Source of the DNA: Bemisia tabaci
Lineage: Eukaryota > Arthropoda > Insecta > Hemiptera > Aleyrodidae
Assembly: GCF_918797505.1 (NCBI RefSeq)
Contig: NC_092800.1
Span: 25,931,577-25,995,576, forward strand
Direction of reading: 5' to 3'
DNA: 64,000 bases
The notes under the pieces were generated by a model. That model had not been told where the DNA came from and made no database searches. It was given only the letters and a program-made list of their open reading frames with translations. A program made the position numbers and the translations under genes. This document shows, piece after piece, positions 40,901 through 51,200 of the stretch; position 1 is the stretch's first letter, and each line of letters begins with the position of its first letter.

Positions 40901-42481
40901 AAAAATTACTTACTGATCGACTGTCCCTCATAAAACTTTAAGTGAGGATACCCTGGTAAATAGGACTCCTCTGCAAGCGCTCTGATATTTTCAAGTTCGT
41001 AGCGGACAATACTTTGTTTCTCAGCACTGGTAAAAATGTCCTCAACTGGTCCATCATACAGTAGAAACTCCTCCAGTTCTTTGACCACAAAGTGCCTGAG
41101 AATACCTCGTTTATCTCTTTTTCTGATTTCCAATTCTTCGGCTACTTCAAGTAGGAGATTACAAGTTGCAGCAACATGGACGAAGAGCTCAGCCTAAAAT
41201 ACAATGATTGATAGATATGACTTAATTGATAGATTGACTAATGATTGATTTGATAATGAGTGAGGAAATTTCAGCGCAAGAGGGAAAGTATTTCAGGAAG
41301 CAATTCGTCACTCATCGGACAAAAGATCATGTATCAATTTCCACATGAGCCCTGGAATCCATAGATTTATTTGTAAAACAGGGGGCACACGGACATTAAG
41401 AAGCCCTCATGTTACAGAGGCAACGGATTTTGGTAAAGGTGGGAGGAAAAATTAGAGTTTGAATTTCTGACCAAAAACACACTTCAGTATTCTAGGAAGA
41501 TGTCTGCTGTTTAATGCAGTTTTGTACAGATAGTAGGAGTAAACATGCATTAAAATCTTTAAATGGCACACTAATACTTACAATAACTTTTTCTAAAAAC
41601 TAAAATCTTGACAAGCGAACTTCAAATGGTTATAATTCCTGTTTTCATTTTTTACAATCTCATTTTTTGGCTTTAATTTTGCTAGAATGTTTGCATAACA
41701 CTTTTCTGGGCATTCATCTCAATACTTTCCCAAATCTATAGTTTTTTATCACTAAGTTACATCGCTCATAGATTACAGACCGCAATTTTTTGGCATTTAA
41801 GACCCGTCCCTTTGATAAGATGACATATTTTTTGGTGGACTCTTCGCCTTAGGATCTCAAAAACAGTGGGAAACTGTCGAACAGATAGCTGGATAAAATT
41901 TGAAGTAATTTTAATGATGCAGTGACAAATAACACCGAAAAAATGAGGATAATAAATTTTGGACTTTGTGCGTTTTATACCAATAGAGAGGACTATATAC
42001 CACTTACACTGATCCCCTCTCCCCCCTTATAACGCAGGTTCAAACACTCCCCCCCCCCCCCTAAAGCATTACGCACTCCTGAACGCTCCCCAAAGTCCTG
42101 GACACCACACCTTAAAGAGTCTTGATCTTCTTTGATCAAACAGCACTTGAAATTTTGCTTACAAGATCTAGCACTACCTCTAATGTATATAAGTCTACCG
42201 TGTTAAGATTATTCAACTGCATTCTCTTGCATATGGTAAAATATTACCTCATTTTCAGAGAAGGGGTGCCGACGGACTAAACATTCAGCGCCTCCTTCCC
42301 TCCTCAAGCCTCGAATTTTCTGCAGAACCCATTTGATGGTCAACGGTTTTATGTCGGCTGCAAACTGAATGACGATCTGAGTCGGAGGAAATCCAGTTGA
42401 GCGATTGTGTTCTGGAAGGGTTGACTGCTTGCTTGAGCTTGTGTCATGGTTCTTGGCGTGTGAAGGACGGACGTAGGCCAT
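28978..42481 (-). CDS. Ano10: Anoctamin (TMEM16 family, ANO10-like), complete
   Basis: Eleven exons on the minus strand, in transcript order: 42481-42248, 41193-40914, 40210-39918, 39068-38907, 36562-36355, 35574-35444, 33966-33877, 33226-33023, 32692-32501, 31551-31303 and 29007-28978 (stop TGA). All phases agree and give 690 residues, close to ANO10 (about 660). Residues 1-185 are the cytosolic N domain ([19 protein letters not shown] is typical). The anoctamin core follows, with [70 protein letters not shown] and [14 protein letters not shown]571 and D575 in the last motif match a calcium-coordinating pair in the family. Anoctamins are dimeric calcium-linked lipid scramblases or chloride channels; Drosophila Axs is a relative. 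The start is the ATG at 42481; an open frame continues upstream to an acceptor-like 'aatctag', so a 5' UTR exon is likely. Minus-strand AATAAA lies near 28640. Confidence 0.94.
29337..29522. mobile_element. 186-bp MITE with ~36-bp terminal inverted repeats
   Basis: The left terminus 'agaagtgtcgtcagctaagt' and the right terminus (complement of 'agaagtgttgtcagctaagt') match over about 36 positions with few differences. The internal sequence is non-coding. It lies in the last anoctamin intron. The superfamily is not clear from the termini. Confidence 0.8.
29597..30703 (+). mobile_element. Internally deleted Tc1/mariner-superfamily (pogo-like) transposon
   Basis: Perfect 25-bp terminal inverted repeats (29597-29621 and 30679-30703, starting CCGTATAGCTCCGCAGATAA) are flanked by TA on both sides, the target duplication of the Tc1/mariner superfamily. 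The interior is GC-rich compared with its surroundings. Near the 3' end an open frame (30365-30484) reads [20 protein letters not shown] and continues acidic to a TGA; an AATAAA follows at 30521. Pogo/Tigger transposases often end in such an acidic tail. The DDE catalytic region is absent, so this is a deletion derivative. It lies in the last anoctamin intron, opposite in orientation to that gene. Confidence 0.8.
31002..31223 (-). pseudogene. Coding-like ORF of unknown origin in last anoctamin intron
   Basis: This minus-strand frame ends [20 protein letters not shown] and then an [21 protein letters not shown] tail at a TAA. Composition looks protein-like, but the block at 31110-31145 has an inverted, diverged copy at about 30920-30955, which suggests repeat origin. 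It starts about 80 bases after the donor of the penultimate anoctamin exon. It could in principle be an alternative 3' exon, but no good acceptor in a matching phase was found. Confidence 0.25.
34741..34993. mobile_element. 253-bp MITE with 31-bp TIRs and CATA target duplication
   Basis: The termini start CTGCCGTGCTAAGGAAGAAC on the left and, as complement, CTGCCGTGCTAAGAAAGAAC on the right; 29 of 31 positions agree. The tetranucleotide CATA flanks both ends (34737-34740 and 34994-34997). The interior is AT-rich and has no transposase. It lies in an anoctamin intron. Confidence 0.88.
35153..35290 (+). repeat. Dispersed repeat, family C copy 1
   Basis: 'ggcaatatctctgttaatat', 'gagatctcattatttt' and 'aaaacacgattttgtga' occur in the same order and spacing as in 45980-46115. 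The segment lies just right of the MITE at 34741 in an anoctamin intron. Confidence 0.6.
35700..35925. repeat. Hairpin-forming inverted repeat (MITE-like)
   Basis: The core arms 'agtgtccgacatg' (35751-35763) and 'catgtcggacac' (35855-35866) are extended outward by 'gatttaacaa' and 'ttgttaaatc' and inward by matching 'ttttacaata' and 'tattgtaaaa' blocks around a 'ggttaaatta' centre. The whole segment can fold into one imperfect hairpin of about 110 bp per arm. It has no coding potential. Confidence 0.7.
35994..36275. repeat. Foldback repeat, family B copy 2
   Basis: The left arm 'cggccaaattatcacaagag' followed by 'cactacgttg', and the right arm 'caacatagtgcctgag' followed by 'gcttgtgatattttggc', pair as inverted repeats and match the copy at 23305-23595. 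It abuts the hairpin element at 35700-35925. Confidence 0.6.
37205..37560. repeat. Mixed inverted and tandem repeat, possible Penelope-like end
   Basis: The block 'ggcattctgtttgtttttag' occurs as direct copies near 37313 and, diverged, near 37447, each followed by similar sequence for about 110-130 bases ending 'tgtgtatcat'. A reverse-complement copy lies at 37210-37243. The links contain 'cctggtcgaggagaagg' and 'gcgaaaacgtc', resembling the CUGA/GAAA...GUC pattern of hammerhead ribozymes found in Penelope-like elements. That reading is speculative. Confidence 0.5.
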
Positions 42482-44980
42482 ATTGGAGTCTTCATCTAGA
42501 TTTGATGGAAAGCACAAGAAAAGAGCTGATATAAAACCTGAATGTTGACTGTAAAAAAAGCTTAAAACATTTTCTAACAGTTTTGGAGGGAAAAGAGTTT
42601 GCTCAGGTCAAAATGACCTCAAACAAATTGGACCGTTTTTAGTGATTCCGGCAGGCACTGAAAAGCCTCTGTCATAGATAAATCTTCAAAAAACATAGAC
42701 CTACACAAAATTTGTGTGCTTTTCCTAAAATATGTGTCTCAGTACATATGTGTTATCTTAGTTGAGCACACCATCTTCCGCGATGATACTTAAAAAGATA
42801 TTGGATGAATGCAGTCCACACAAGCTTACGTCATTTCACATCTTAATATCTATATATTTATTCAGACATTTGAATAGACAAAAAATTTAGAAACGAAAAA
42901 AGGTGCTAGCTTAGTACCTGCAGAATTTATAATTCAGAATGGATGCAAATGTGCTTGATGTCCGATAAAGTGTTGAAATGAATGAGAATGGTTTGGTGGC
43001 TTTTCAAGACAGTTAGCTTCAGAATAATTTTAATAGGAAACGTTAAAAAATCGGAACTGAACTCAAGTGACACAATTATTGTTGAAAGTTATTTTTAGAT
43101 TCTTGGCAGGCATGATCTATACAATAAAAAATCCCAACTATGCACCAACTGGGCGGATTAGTTTTGCGAAGATTATGCAATAATTCACCAGAAAACCACT
43201 TACTTAGGTTGAGCTATGAATCACAAGAGATTTAGAACGTCGAGTAAGCAGAAACGAGTGAATTTTCCACGTATAAATCCTCGGACTTCGGGATTCACTT
43301 GAGCTTTCTAAGTTTCAACGGGACATGGTGGCGAAGTGAGGACGGTGAGTAAGTAAACAAACGCACAAGGTGACGAGTCCTTGAATTTTTCCGATATTTT
43401 ATGACCGTAACAAAATGACTAATCTCATTCCAAGGCTGTAAAAGCTGTTGATGAAAAGGCTAAAGAGCTGACACAAAAGAAAACTCGGAAGAGAGAAGAC
43501 AGGGGGGAAAACTTCAGCAGAAAGCCATAAAAATGCATGAAAATTCACTGATAACAGAAAGGTACCGATAAGACGCCAAATAAAAACAAACCCGACCTAA
43601 CCTAAATCAATTAAACTCCTCCCTCTTTTTGCTGTTGTCAAGTTAGACTTTTTTTTAATATTTTATTAAGAACTAGAGAGATCTCATTTTCGGATTTAAG
43701 AAAGCCCAAAATTCAAACAAGGAGATAAGCACATCAAAAAATTCATGAGGTAGCTGGTAACTCTACGATTACGAGCTGATCACAAGTAAATAATCTGTAT
43801 CATAAATTAAAAAATGATACTTGGAGTCAGTCTGACAACACTGCAATTACGAACTTCAATGAAATTCGACCGCGAAAATTTAATTACATCGGTACAGGTA
43901 TCAGTTTCTTTACCACTGCATTGCCTTGGCCGAGAAGAGGAAGAAAAAAATGATAAGTTTTTTTTTTGTTTATAACCTCGAGGGTTCAACTGTCAAGCAA
44001 GCACTGTTGATGGTCAAACTTGAACTAAAGGCTGACAAATACCAATCCAGGGCCAAAGTGTAAAACCTCAGATCTCCATTGCAGGACATTGAGTATTTCT
44101 CTACTTGATAAATTAGGACAGGCAGTCTTCAGCAGCGCAGTATTTCATGAGTATTTTTGCAGTTCTATCGCTCCAAAATTCTAAAAGGCATTATGCCTGA
44201 GTTTCTGCTTGTTATCACCTTTTCTCCACAAACAGGGATTCAAACTTTTTACTTCAAAATTACCAGTAATTTTAAATGATCGGCTATTGATATAAGAATT
44301 TGATTAAATCATATTTCATGACACTCGATGGCTGCAAGTTTTCAGGAGGACTCTCATGACAATTCTTTTACCAAAGAGAGATGACTCAGACTCAGCTCAT
44401 TCAATTTTTGGCACTAAATGCAGATTCCTTTAATAACTTTCCTTGTTCCAGAAAATCTAAGTGGGTTTCCCCACCCCAAGCGGAACTTTTCCAATGGAAA
44501 TTGAATATATATTGAACTTTAGCGTAGACCTACTTTAAAAAAAAATTATTATATTTTTCGTAGATCTACAATCACCTGGTATTTAAAGTAAAATAATATA
44601 ATATAATAAAATAAACTCACTTCTCTCCCTCGTTGAATTTTTTCTTTGTCTGGGATTACTATCGAATACCTCTTATTACTGAAATTTCTGTTCTTAACCA
44701 GGATTCTGTCGTGGTAAGAAGTAGTCAGAAGAGGACAGATTACCGGTGAAAGCTCATTATCAGTGATATTACTTTCTTCTCATTACAAAAAAAAATTCTT
44801 ATTAGCCATGAGACTTGAAAAATTTGTTCCGAAAATCACTACTCATGTGACTTTTGATGTTCATAACTTGAATGAAATATTTTTTTCAAATTGATAAGAT
44901 CGTTATTTTGAAATTAACACATAAAATTTTCAAAAACATAATAAAAAATTGGTATTACAAACTCATGACTCACGACTTTT
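42482..44980. other. Region upstream of anoctamin start, up to assembly gap
   Basis: No coding exon can be supported here. The anoctamin promoter and 5' UTR exon should lie in this segment, perhaps near 43200-43350, where GC content and 'gtgagtaagt'-like sequence rise, but no core promoter element is convincing. Confidence 0.4.
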
Positions 44981-45480
44981 NNNNNNNNNNNNNNNNNNNN
45001 NNNNNNNNNNNNNNNNNNNNNNNNNNNNNNNNNNNNNNNNNNNNNNNNNNNNNNNNNNNNNNNNNNNNNNNNNNNNNNNNNNNNNNNNNNNNNNNNNNNN
45101 NNNNNNNNNNNNNNNNNNNNNNNNNNNNNNNNNNNNNNNNNNNNNNNNNNNNNNNNNNNNNNNNNNNNNNNNNNNNNNNNNNNNNNNNNNNNNNNNNNNN
45201 NNNNNNNNNNNNNNNNNNNNNNNNNNNNNNNNNNNNNNNNNNNNNNNNNNNNNNNNNNNNNNNNNNNNNNNNNNNNNNNNNNNNNNNNNNNNNNNNNNNN
45301 NNNNNNNNNNNNNNNNNNNNNNNNNNNNNNNNNNNNNNNNNNNNNNNNNNNNNNNNNNNNNNNNNNNNNNNNNNNNNNNNNNNNNNNNNNNNNNNNNNNN
45401 NNNNNNNNNNNNNNNNNNNNNNNNNNNNNNNNNNNNNNNNNNNNNNNNNNNNNNNNNNNNNNNNNNNNNNNNNNNNNNNN
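44981..45480. other. Assembly gap of exactly 500 N
   Basis: Five hundred consecutive N residues mark a scaffold gap, probably of arbitrary size. Six-frame ORFs that run through it are meaningless. A palindromic repeat begins right after it, which may have caused the break. Confidence 1.
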
Positions 45481-45488
45481 CAAAAACC

Positions 45489-45968
45489 CAAAGACATTGA
45501 ATCACGTAGACCGTGCATCCTGTGTTACGGAAGGCGGAGCAACTTTTAAAAATTCGCAAATGATGAGTGGTGGCATCGACCCGCATCGATGAGTTCATGT
45601 GTCCCAGTTGCGCACATCTGCGCATGCGCAATAGCGGCTCCTGGCAGCTCCAGTGAATTTTGGTCGGATTGTGAGGCTTTTTTCCTCGGTTAATAATTAA
45701 TTTGGAAAAATGAAACAATGCTAATCGGGTGTAAAATTATGTGTTCTATAACTTTTCTTCTTAGGGATTTTGTCTGAAAATGGACTCTAAACGAGATATT
45801 CGTGAAAAACCGAGCGCGGGCATGAATTCTCCATTGCCTCTTCGAGTGCTTGAGACACACGCTCTCTCCCCTTCCCCGCCCGCCCATCATGGGGCTCCAA
45901 GAGACTTGTCTCGCTCCGCCAGTACTAAACCGAGCCGAACGCACGGTCTACGTGATTCAATGTCTTTG
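45489..45968. repeat. Palindromic element next to the gap
   Basis: A 28-base arm beginning 'caaagacattgaatcacgta' at 45489-45516 recurs as its exact reverse complement at 45941-45968. The 424-bp interior is GC-richer than its surroundings and has no recognised protein. The ten bases at the gap edge ('caaaaaccca') recur immediately to the right of the element. Confidence 0.75.
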
Positions 45969-45979
45969 CAAAAACCCAA

Positions 45980-46115
45980 CTTTTCAAAGGGCGATAGCTC
46001 GGTTAATATTGAACTTAGAAAGTTGCTGTTTGGACTGATCTCATTATTTTCAACTAACCTACATTAATCAAGCATCAAAACACGATTCTGTGACCAGCGC
46101 AACTGACTCGTTTGC
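45980..46115 (+). repeat. Dispersed repeat, family C copy 2
   Basis: 'gggcgatagctcggttaata', 'ctgatctcattattttcaa' and 'caaaacacgattctgtgac' match, in order, the segment at 35153-35290. It directly follows the palindromic element. Confidence 0.6.
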
Positions 46116-46239
46116 TCCCTCTTGAGGAGGTAGAAGTAACCCGGAAATTCTCACTTATTTGTATGAAGTTGGTATGAATTACAAGTCCTGTTGCTGATAC
46201 TTAAAAATGAAAAAATGTTCAAGACGTTAGTTGCAATAT

Positions 46240-46945
46240 TTACCGCCAAGAGCGAGTAGTGTTCACTGCAAGTTTGGCCGTGTTTATACACACTTCCATG
46301 TTTTTCAAATACCTGCACTGAAAAATGCAAATTTTAGATTTTAGATTACTCTTTAGAATGAGTGTTTTAAAGAAATTTTTCTACATATACAAATTTTTTC
46401 ATACATTTTTGGTAAGATAGTTGATAAAATGCAAGCTGGAAAAAAATAATTTTGTTAACAATGAATTTTATTCAAAATTGTATAATTTATAAAAATATAA
46501 CATGCCAAAATTTGTTTCTAAATAATTTTGTACATAAATTTTTCCGAGATTTTTGTTGTCTCTTGTACTTCTGTGCTTTTGAAGGTTTGTGCCTTTAGGT
46601 AGAACCCATCGGCCAACCCATTGCCTGGAAGATGAGATCTTGCAAAGCCTTGGAAATTAGAAAAAAACGGATGTCCAGGATCTCATTTTATGTCTCTCAG
46701 GGGAGACTCTGACCCTTGATCCAGTTTTGCTCACATTGAAAAATGAGGGATTTTTCGGCATTTCACAATGTCAAAAATCTAGAGTCTTCTAAATAATTAC
46801 ACCTGTAGACTGTCTTTCCTATATTTTTCAATATATTTCAGCTCTGCCTTGATATCTCCTTCATCTAGTTTTCTTACTAAACAGAGCTTAACATCAAAAT
46901 ACATTCGCCATGGTTTTTGCAAATGGATGTGATAAAACACCTCTG
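46240..46945 (-). CDS. Two 3' exons of an unrecognised gene
   Basis: Exon A spans 46945-46803 (acceptor ttcag, or 46942 if the next AG is used). It reads EVFYHIHLQKPWRMYFDVKL and then LDEGDIKAELKYIEKYRKDS before a GTGTAA donor. Exon B spans 46317-46240 (acceptor tttttcag). In the phase set by exon A it reads CRYLKNMEVCINTAKLAVNT then TRSWR and a TAA stop. Codon use and charge pattern look genuinely coding, and the acceptor/donor pair and phase agree. I do not recognise the family. Upstream exons would lie between 46946 and the SLC17 gene, where I found none, or further away. A +1 reading of exon B (VFEKHGSVYKHGQTCSEHYS) is also open but does not match exon A's phase. Confidence 0.45.
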
Positions 46946-48235
46946 CTGAATGAGAATTGACAAATTATTGAAACATTCTCTAATTATTATCTATGATGAT
47001 TTGAATTGCAAAAACTATAATTCAGGAGCTTTTACGCTTTTACATCAGATTGAACGGAGTAAATGGAAGATTTAACCACGTGAAAAGGATGAAACAGAGT
47101 ATAAACAACTTGATTATTCCATTTAAAAACTAATGAAATAAAATTGAAAAAATTGCAGAAATATTTTTTCATAAAAAAAAAACTAATGAATAGACCTCCA
47201 TAAGAGGATTTTAACGATTTAATAAAATTTTGAAAGAATAACAGCAAGAGGGACCATTTAATTTTGGTTTATGCTATTATCCATCTTGTAGTTAATTGGT
47301 TTTTATCGGCACACTGGCAGCATACCTGATTCAAAATCATTATTTTCATATCTTTGATCATAATTAAGTATCTTCAGCAGTAAAAATAAGTCTTGTATTT
47401 AGAGGGTGTATATCTTTTTTCAGACTTTCTTTCAAGAAAAATCTTATTGAGGGAAAAAAGTGAGCTGAATTGACTCATTGGGATTTTAACATGAGTTGTA
47501 GAATCGGAAGCTGACTTAAGAAGGTAACATCTTTGTAAAGAACAGAAAAAGAATTGAAAAATATGAAGAACATATTGAATGATTGGTTGACAGATACAAT
47601 GGTACAGGGTTATTTTGTGCTATTTCATGCGAGGACCTTAAGCGCGTCTTGCAAGTTTTGAATCACTAAAAATCTGAAAATTAGTCTTAATGCACAATTT
47701 TCTCCTTATTTATATGTCATGACCATCAGTTTTCTCCAAAAATTTTACAAGTACCCCTTCCCCTCCGTGTTGCCTCTATCGTGCGCTTTTTTCCATACAT
47801 ACGGGGCTTCACACAAGGTACACAGGCGCAAGCTGCTTAACAAGGAAGTTAGTCTATCAACTTAGCTGTAAGTTTTCAAATGATTACCACAGTTTCCTCT
47901 AAAACTATCACCAATACTCCGTTTCTTCCCTTAAGTTGCCTTATTTGCAATTACGACACATGCAATTTCTGAGTCAAGTTTTCCACCCTTGCAGAGCATA
48001 ATACACAATACTAACTTGTGCCACTAAAATTCAGAAAATTAGTTTCTAGACACTTTTTTTCATCCTCTTGGTTGGTGTTCACAGATTTCTTGCAAAAATG
48101 TAAAAAGAGACTTTATCTTCCCACTCAGACTTGCCACATAGAAGCAAAAAACGTTGTAATGACGTTCCTTTGATACATTAAAAAAAAAAAGTTAAGTAGA
48201 TTTTCCGACTTGGGTGTTTAACCTCAATGATAGTG
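46946..48235. other. Space between unknown exons and SLC17 stop; no gene seen
   Basis: This segment probably contains the 3' UTR of the SLC17 gene (minus strand). Short minus-strand frames, for example near 47770-47850, are interrupted in all phases next to possible acceptors. I support no exon or repeat here. Confidence 0.4.
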
Positions 48236-51200
48236 TCACGATTCTGATTTAGATTTTTTAAGAGGGATTACTTCTTTACTATCCTGTTTCGTCATTCCAT
48301 CAGGCGAATTCCATGGCTGCAGCTCCCCTGTTCCAAAAAGCACAAAAATCAGCGCTCCGACCATATACGTGCCGGCCAACATCCAAAATACAATTTGCCA
48401 CTGGCCATACGTTTGCTGAAAAAGACAGTTGAGTTTAAACGTGATAAGTCTTCAAAATCACCAGACAAAGTACTCACAACATTTTCGTGCAAAATGATCA
48501 CTTCGATAGGGTAAAATAAACAAGGTCGTTGCATGATCGCGTCAAGATCATCATGATGATGACTATTTCCATAAGTCTATTACAGCGTTTCTATTTGATT
48601 TGCGAAGTATGGGACTCAAAAAAAAATTCAATTTTTCGACAAATATTGTTAAGAATATTGCCACTTGCACTGGTCCAAACATGATTTTGGCATAAAGAAA
48701 GCCTTCTGCAGTAGCGCAATTGCCTTGAGAATACGTAAATATTCAGCAAATTCACACTAATTGCAATGATTTTGATGCATGCATGAATGGCATATGAAGC
48801 ATAAAACGTATGTGATTTAAGTAAAACGTTTTGACTGAAGTGATAGTTCCCATTGGACACATAATTAGCAAGTCTCTATTTAGAGGGGGCTAGGAGGGCT
48901 GTAGCCTCTAACAGCAAATTTGAGGGAGAAGCAAGTTATGGAAGCAAAGCAGCAGTTCTTTTTTAAGTAATGACTTTCGTTTTTATTTTATTCTCTTTCT
49001 TGTTCACCATCTTAGGGAAAAGATGAAAAAAAAGTAGCCATTTCGGTAATCTAGGGGTAGCAAAAGTGTTTTACTGGCCCTGTTTATCAGGAGATTAATA
49101 CATCCATAAGTCCTACTTATATGTAATGCTAATCTTAGGTAAGAGACGAAAACTGAGTATTTAATAGATTTTAAAACGTCATTACTGCCGCAACATCGAG
49201 AATTTTGGAGCAAAGAGATAAGAAAAAAATTATTGGAGAATTAAGGATTTTCCAAAACAAAAATGGGAAGAAACCTTACTTGAACACATCCAGAATGGAT
49301 TGCATTGCTAATAAATAAAATGCAATCCATCAAAACTTTAACAATGGATCACCAGACAAGGTCTGACCTAGAAAAAAGCGTCACATTCTGTCTTTTGAAC
49401 ATCTTACAAAGAAAATGATTCACATCACAAGACGCTCAGAAATAAACTCTTGAACGAGATATTAACAATTATTTTTAACACGGACCAAATGGAAGTTAAA
49501 TTGTACAAATCACATTATTGGTATTTATGCAATTTGACCAATCTTAATAGTACCACTTGTATCTTTTTAGGAGTTGATTTCAAAACTTCCCGTTGCGTGT
49601 TACTTTTTTATTGTGAAATTTTGGAAAGGTGACATGTTGACTACTGCTTTGATTTGATGCCCTGTCTGGAGGCCCATTTATAAAAAAAATTAGCTTCGTT
49701 TTTTCAAACTTACATTGTGATTGGTCAGTGTGCCAACAATGAATGATGATAGAGATCCACCAAAGGATGACATAGTATTCGCCAAACCAAATATTGTACC
49801 TGAAAAATTAAACATGGAGTAAATGAATGAAAAAAGAGTATTAGAACTTGTGTGCGAATTTCTTCTCTAACTTTTTAGTTGAACTCAGGAAATAGACAGA
49901 GAGACGAAGAAAATTATGAGAATTTCAAAATAGTAAGATTTGAAATAACTTGATTTAAAGAACTCAGAGCTTGCATGCACTTGTATTGGGGTAGCAACGA
50001 CAGATTAATACAGGTGAGGTAATACAAGGTCCCCAGATCCTGGGCAACAATTCCTGAACGGTTGATGACCTACCTGAAAAGTTGGGTGCGATATCAAGAC
50101 CGTTTCCAAGGTAGCCAGCAGTCACAGCTCCATTTAAAGTGAGCGAAAGGGTGAATATAGTCACGGCAGCAGTTCGGTCTTGACCCAAGTAGACTTGGAC
50201 TATCATCAGAACTCCTGGTAGAAACACAGCTGGGGACAAAAAATAATCATTTGTACGAGTCACAGATAAAAGACATTGATATCTGACACCAAAGTTGGTC
50301 CGCTAGCTAATAATGCTTCATGTAAATTAACACCTAATGGAAAAGAACATTAATAAATCCAACAGATTTTCTGGAAAACCGATTTCCATTTGGACTTTCA
50401 GCAAAAAACGCAACAGTTGTGTCCAGAGGTACATGTTAGTCGTCTGTACTGGAAAGATCTCTCTTGGAAATCGTAGATTAAAGATGAAGGTATCTCAACT
50501 CCAATTAACACATGCTATACAAACTGTAAAGAAAGTGAGACAGGAGAGAAATAAAACAAAGGAAGAAGAATAAAAGTGTGTTGACCTCCCAGAGTGTAAT
50601 GGTTATGGCTTTGGCCCTAAGATTAGGAGCTCCAAGGTTTGAATCTGGAGTTTGATTTCGCTGGGTGACTCAAGTATTATAGCCTCATGCAAGAATCCCC
50701 ATTTGGCATCTCCATGTTACCTTACTAAGTGAGTAATACTCCTAAAGGAAGCTGAAAACGCCCAATTTCATATAGAATGCTAGAGAGAATCATAGAGATG
50801 CTTTTTTCATATAGAAGTAAGATTTTTAACCGCTTAAAGCTAACACAAGTAATAAAAACATTTTTTACCTCGACCTAGTCACTTTTTACAATCTTGGATT
50901 AAAACTGATTGATGATTCGCTGAGATTTTTCTCGCCTTCCAAATTAGTCATGTACTAACAAGAGTCGAAAAACTGCTTGTTACCTTGCCAAAACAGAGAG
51001 CAGAACTTGATTTCAAGCACTCTCATTTCTCAGAAAAGACGCTCTGGTTGCAAAAATATCCCAGGGAGAAAATCCATTTTAATTTATCTCTCCACAGTGA
51101 GAGGGATTTTTTTAAAAATTAGTACAGACAAAAATTGATTTCAGCCAAAAATTTTCGCTTTGTAGCCTAAGAGGGACATTTATAACGTCTATTTTCGAAT

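Noticed and set aside
44872..45718. Long ORFs on both strands across 44900-45700
   Set aside because: They run through 500 N and consist mostly of X residues.
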